Below, in pieces: positions 61,164-64,000 of a stretch of 64,000 nucleotides of DNA. The position numbers were made by a program, and so were the translations under genes. The DNA comes from a virus, in the IMG/VR virus record IMGVR_UViG_3300017751_003243, positions 1-64,000 of that record. One strand, 5' to 3'. The notes under the pieces were generated by a model. That model saw only the letters and a list, made by a program, of their open reading frames with translations. It was not told where the DNA came from and did no database searches. Each line of letters starts with the position of its first letter. The stretch's first letter is position 1.

Positions 61164-61989
61164 TTACTTAAATGATTGGGCCATAGAGCTAGAAGATTTA
61201 AATCTAGCAGATGTTGATATTGCTACTGCAAAAGAGATAGCAAGTTTAATTTTATCTAATATGGTAGTTGTGGTAAAGAATCAAACTCTTACACCAGAGC
61301 AGGAAGTTAATTTTTGTAAACACATTGGTAACGTACAATACATACTAGATCCTACGAAGCCCAAAGAAGGGCAACGCACAGAACATCTAGCAGTTGGTAA
61401 TCATATACTTCGTGTTACAGGACAAAAGAATGACAAGGGTGAAGAAGGATTGTTTGGACATACATCTGCATTAGATTGGCACGCCAACCAGGCAAGTAAC
61501 TATGAACGTGATCCTTTGATATGGTTATACGGAGTTGAAGGTACTAAAGGTAGCAAAACAAGTTGGCTTAATAATATTGCTAGTTACGAAGCAATGAGTG
61601 ACTCGCTTAAACACGAAATAAAAGACTCGTTAATAACACTAGGATATAAAAGCGGATCATACAGTCCTAGCAAGTTCTTTATAGAACATCATGCAGAAGA
61701 TAAACCTTTTAGTTTGGTACACACCAATGACGCAGGTAAGACAGGTATGTATTTTCCTTTCTTGCAAATACTTGGTATGCCAGGAAAAACAAAAGACGAA
61801 TTTGAAGACCTAATGGGTAGGCTTATAGAACACGTTACACAACCACAGTTCATCTACGATCATCATTGGGAAGATGGTGATGTTGTAATTAGTGAACAAT
61901 GGTTAAGCATACACAAACGTTGGGCATACGAAAAGATGGAAGATAGAATACTTCACAGAATAGCATTTAATTATGAAAACATATTATAA
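61153..61989 (+). CDS. TauD/TfdA-like oxygenase with altered H-x-N metal motif
   Basis: A 278-residue protein with the TauD/TfdA layout: an N-terminal VVVVKNQTLTPEQE strand, the region ALDWHANQAS around residues 107-116, and C-terminal QWLSIHKRW with distal His254 followed by LHRIAF with the 2-oxoglutarate-type Arg. In TauD the first motif is H-x-D. Here it is His110-Ala-Asn112, so the Asp ligand is replaced by Asn. Change of this Asp is known in 2-oxoglutarate halogenases (Ala/Gly). Asn is odd and may mean a changed or lost activity. Confidence 0.7.
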   Translation: MKINYLNDWAIELEDLNLADVDIATAKEIASLILSNMVVVVKNQTLTPEQEVNFCKHIGNVQYILDPTKPKEGQRTEHLAVGNHILRVTGQKNDKGEEGLFGHTSALDWHANQASNYERDPLIWLYGVEGTKGSKTSWLNNIASYEAMSDSLKHEIKDSLITLGYKSGSYSPSKFFIEHHAEDKPFSLVHTNDAGKTGMYFPFLQILGMPGKTKDEFEDLMGRLIEHVTQPQFIYDHHWEDGDVVISEQWLSIHKRWAYEKMEDRILHRIAFNYENIL

Positions 61990-62542
61990 ACTTTTAGAAC
62001 ATAGTCCGGACATGGACCTAACAGATTTTTACAAGGAAGCGGCCGAACAGGGTTACGTAAACAACTCAAATCAAAAAATTATGATTGATGCTTTTAACAA
62101 TGAAGAAAAGAGTCAAGTGTTTATATTGTTTAAAGATGACAAAGCCATGGGAGCAACCGCAGTACATACATTTCCAGAGATGGGAGAAAACAGTTATCGT
62201 ATACTAACAAGAACCTGTGCAGTTGGCGGTATGTTACACAATGCAGGATCAATGGGAAGAATGAAACGTTGTGAAGATCTTAGTTCACGTTTTTACGTTC
62301 CTAAGATGATTGAATGGTGTGGTATGGATAGCAATATGTATTGTACTACAAACGATTCAGAGGGCGGGTCACAAAGAGCAGTACATAGAGTATGGTTGCC
62401 TATAATGACCAAGCAAGGATTGTTTACAAAGATTAAAGAAATAGATTATAGAGGTGTAAAACAAACGGTATGGAAACTTAATCCAAAAGAGTTTCTAGCA
62501 CATTTAGATAAACACCCGTGGGAAGATCATGTTTTATTATAA
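61973..62542 (+). CDS. Hypothetical protein, weak GNAT acetyltransferase-like pattern
   Basis: A 189-residue protein. VFILFKDDKAMGATAVHTFPEMG at about 49-71 has the alternating strands of the GNAT core, followed by YRILTRTCAVGGM, but the acetyl-CoA loop (R/Q-x-x-G-x-G/A) is not clear; NAGSMGRMKR is the best candidate. It lies between two oxygenase-like genes and overlaps them by 17 and 14 bases. I give GNAT only as a possibility. Confidence 0.45.
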   Translation: MKTYYKLLEHSPDMDLTDFYKEAAEQGYVNNSNQKIMIDAFNNEEKSQVFILFKDDKAMGATAVHTFPEMGENSYRILTRTCAVGGMLHNAGSMGRMKRCEDLSSRFYVPKMIEWCGMDSNMYCTTNDSEGGSQRAVHRVWLPIMTKQGLFTKIKEIDYRGVKQTVWKLNPKEFLAHLDKHPWEDHVLL

Positions 62543-63077
62543 GCACATTGACATAGATGATAGGGTCTCACAAGAGATCAAAGAGTGGGGATTAGAAAAC
62601 ATACAGACCTCTGATGATCCTGTTGTTAAACTAGACGTGGATAAGTTTAAAACAGATTGTCCTTTGTTCCTAGAATGGTGTAAATGGAACGATTGTGAAG
62701 TGGGTTGGTTAGTAGGTATCAAGGTTCATAAACATAATGAACAACCTGCTACTAAATTGCCACATACTGATTACAGACCCGTTGATCAAAATTACGGACT
62801 AAACTTTCCTGTACAGAACTGTGAAGATACACATACAGAAATGTATAAGCATCTAACAGGTAAAGAAATTATCATTGAAGATGAAACTGTAGCAGGTGGG
62901 GGTAAAAGCTATAAAGTTTTTAGTCCTGATAGTACGTTTGAAGAAGTAGCTAGGTTCACTTTAAACAAACCTGTATTGTTTGATATTAATCAACCACACA
63001 AAGTTATAAACAATACTGATAAGACACGGCTAGCCTTAAGCATTCGCTTTATAAAAAATCCTTATAATTTAGTGTAA
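62529..63077 (+). CDS. Fe(II)/2-oxoglutarate oxygenase-like protein
   Basis: A 182-residue protein. TKLPHTDYRP gives H-x-D (His79, Asp81). NQPHKVINNTDKTRLALSIRF gives the distal His157 and an Arg near the C-terminus that fits 2-oxoglutarate binding. It resembles the beta-hydroxylase type in outline and is the last + gene of the accessory block. Its stop overlaps the end of the minus-strand fibre-like gene by 9 bases, so the two operons meet tail to tail. Confidence 0.65.
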   Translation: MFYYKHIDIDDRVSQEIKEWGLENIQTSDDPVVKLDVDKFKTDCPLFLEWCKWNDCEVGWLVGIKVHKHNEQPATKLPHTDYRPVDQNYGLNFPVQNCEDTHTEMYKHLTGKEIIIEDETVAGGGKSYKVFSPDSTFEEVARFTLNKPVLFDINQPHKVINNTDKTRLALSIRFIKNPYNLV

Positions 63078-64000
63078 GTCGACCCAAGCAACGCCTGTGC
63101 GTCCTTGGAATTTACTTGCAGTAGTATTGTAGATTACCATACCTTGAGCAACACTACCTAAAGCGTCTCTTTGTACAGTTGTCATACTTGCAAATTTTAC
63201 TGTTCCTGAAAATTCAGCAGTACCTTCTACGTCTAAGTTTGACGCAGGATTCTGTTTGTTTACACCAAGTCTACCTTGTGCATCAAATATCATAACACTT
63301 GAAACAACTGATGTACCTGTTCCTTTGTTATTAACAAATTCAATTTGACCTTTTGCAGTATCATTTGTTACTGTTTCATCTGGATCAAGTCTAAATGCAA
63401 TCTGTGATGAAATAATACTTGTTCCACCATTGTGTACTGGGTCATATGTTTGTGAGTTAATTTGACCTAGGTAATCACCTGCACTCATTTGTACTTCATT
63501 GCCTGATCCTATGAAGCCACCTGCATAACCTCTAAATCCAATTCCTCCTGGATCTAGTGATTCACTTCCTCCAATTGAGTGAAACTTCTGTGAACTAAAG
63601 TTTCCACCTGGTCCGTGATATAAATGTAATTCTGTGTTAATGTTTTCTGTTGTGTCACTAATTTGAAAAATACTCTGTGTAGCTTTTAGCACTCCACCAA
63701 CAATAGCAATCTCGCCGTTAGCTAAATTTACAGTACTGTTGACAGCATCAACTAGTACAGTTGAATCATCTCCAACAATAGTACCTTTGAAGTTACCAAC
63801 AATGCTTTCAGCAGTTATACTTGGAGCACTAATGGCCCCTGTTGCCGTAATAGAACCTGCGTTAACAGCCTTTGAAGTTGCATTAAAGAAACTTGAGTTA
63901 TCAGTTGCTTTGACATCACCTTTAAAAGTTCCTGTAGCATTAATGGCTCCAGTTGCTTTATTTAAAATTACTGTACTATCGTCACCAATGATGTTAGCAT
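63069..64000 (-). CDS. Tail fibre/adhesin-like protein, C-terminal part (runs off right edge)
   Basis: The minus-strand frame is open from base 64000 to the stop at 63069, so the N-terminus is outside the window; a GTG at 63692 is probably internal. Repeats of the form GDDSTVxL and GxFKG(D/T) occur in the first part. LGVNKQNPASNLDVEGTAEFSG and MTTVQRDALGSVAQGMVIYN are patterns common in C-terminal parts of phage fibre or neck-adhesin proteins. The end GRTGVAWVDLH is typical of such tips. It is separate from the fibre operon at 23158-28518 and on the other strand. Confidence 0.75.
   Translation of the reverse strand, partial: ANIIGDDSTVILNKATGAINATGTFKGDVKATDNSSFFNATSKAVNAGSITATGAISAPSITAESIVGNFKGTIVGDDSTVLVDAVNSTVNLANGEIAIVGGVLKATQSIFQISDTTENINTELHLYHGPGGNFSSQKFHSIGGSESLDPGGIGFRGYAGGFIGSGNEVQMSAGDYLGQINSQTYDPVHNGGTSIISSQIAFRLDPDETVTNDTAKGQIEFVNNKGTGTSVVSSVMIFDAQGRLGVNKQNPASNLDVEGTAEFSGTVKFASMTTVQRDALGSVAQGMVIYNTTASKFQGRTGVAWVDLH

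Noticed and set aside
1-64000. tRNA or rRNA genes
   Set aside because: Gaps between genes are at most about 61 bases, too short for most tRNA genes, and no cloverleaf or rRNA motif was noticed. A tRNAscan run would settle it.
1-64000. Bacterial chromosome or prophage origin
   Set aside because: No bacterial housekeeping context, integrase or attachment site is seen; hem and kds genes sit in overlapping phage-style operons with late-promoter elements.

Overview
The window is an internal piece of a large, A+T-rich, T4-like marine myovirus genome. The left end holds a recognisable T4-type baseplate series (hub-like protein, gp5 spike, gp25, gp6, then a giant wedge/fibre-like protein). Genes are packed with 1-30 base overlaps. 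Short gaps carry elements resembling the T4 late promoter TATAAATA. No bacterial core genes, rRNA, tRNA or CRISPR array were recognised. The style is that of cyanophages and pelagiphages. The host is not certain; an FPR motif in the phage HemE looks alphaproteobacterial to me, which is inference.

Region 1 (1-29414, all +) is virion structure. It runs from a 5'-truncated hub-like protein through a gp5 spike without a lysozyme domain, gp25, gp6 with a 20-serine tail, a 4906-residue giant protein, and a small structural protein. It ends with three tandem fibre paralogs sharing an N-terminal module but carrying different tips, plus one more structural protein.

Region 2 (29462-63077) is a roughly 34 kb accessory block. 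It encodes nine radical SAM proteins in three subfamilies, three SGNH-hydrolase-like proteins, several glycosyltransferase-like proteins, KdsA (Kdo-8-phosphate synthase), two nucleotide-sugar dehydrogenase-like proteins, a sugar nucleotidyltransferase, a HAD phosphatase, two short SDR proteins, a class III aminotransferase, four Fe(II)/2-oxoglutarate-oxygenase-like proteins, a methyltransferase-like protein, a small kinase-like protein and a GIY-YIG-like protein. It also holds two tetrapyrrole enzymes, HemE and HemC. Two islands (38897-41036 and 53361-56933) are on the minus strand.

Region 3 (63069-64000, minus) is the C-terminal part of another fibre/adhesin-like protein that runs off the right edge.

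How the genes may work together: KdsA, sugar activation, sugar oxidation, glycosyltransferases, SGNH proteins and oxygenases together suggest synthesis or remodelling of a glycan, either on the virion or on the host envelope. The radical SAM set would supply unusual chemistry on sugars or on protein/peptide substrates. Late-type promoter elements precede the accessory operons, so I infer late expression, alongside the structural genes. HemC and HemE point to support of host tetrapyrrole synthesis, but HemB and HemD are not in this window. Functional links within the block are inference from gene order.
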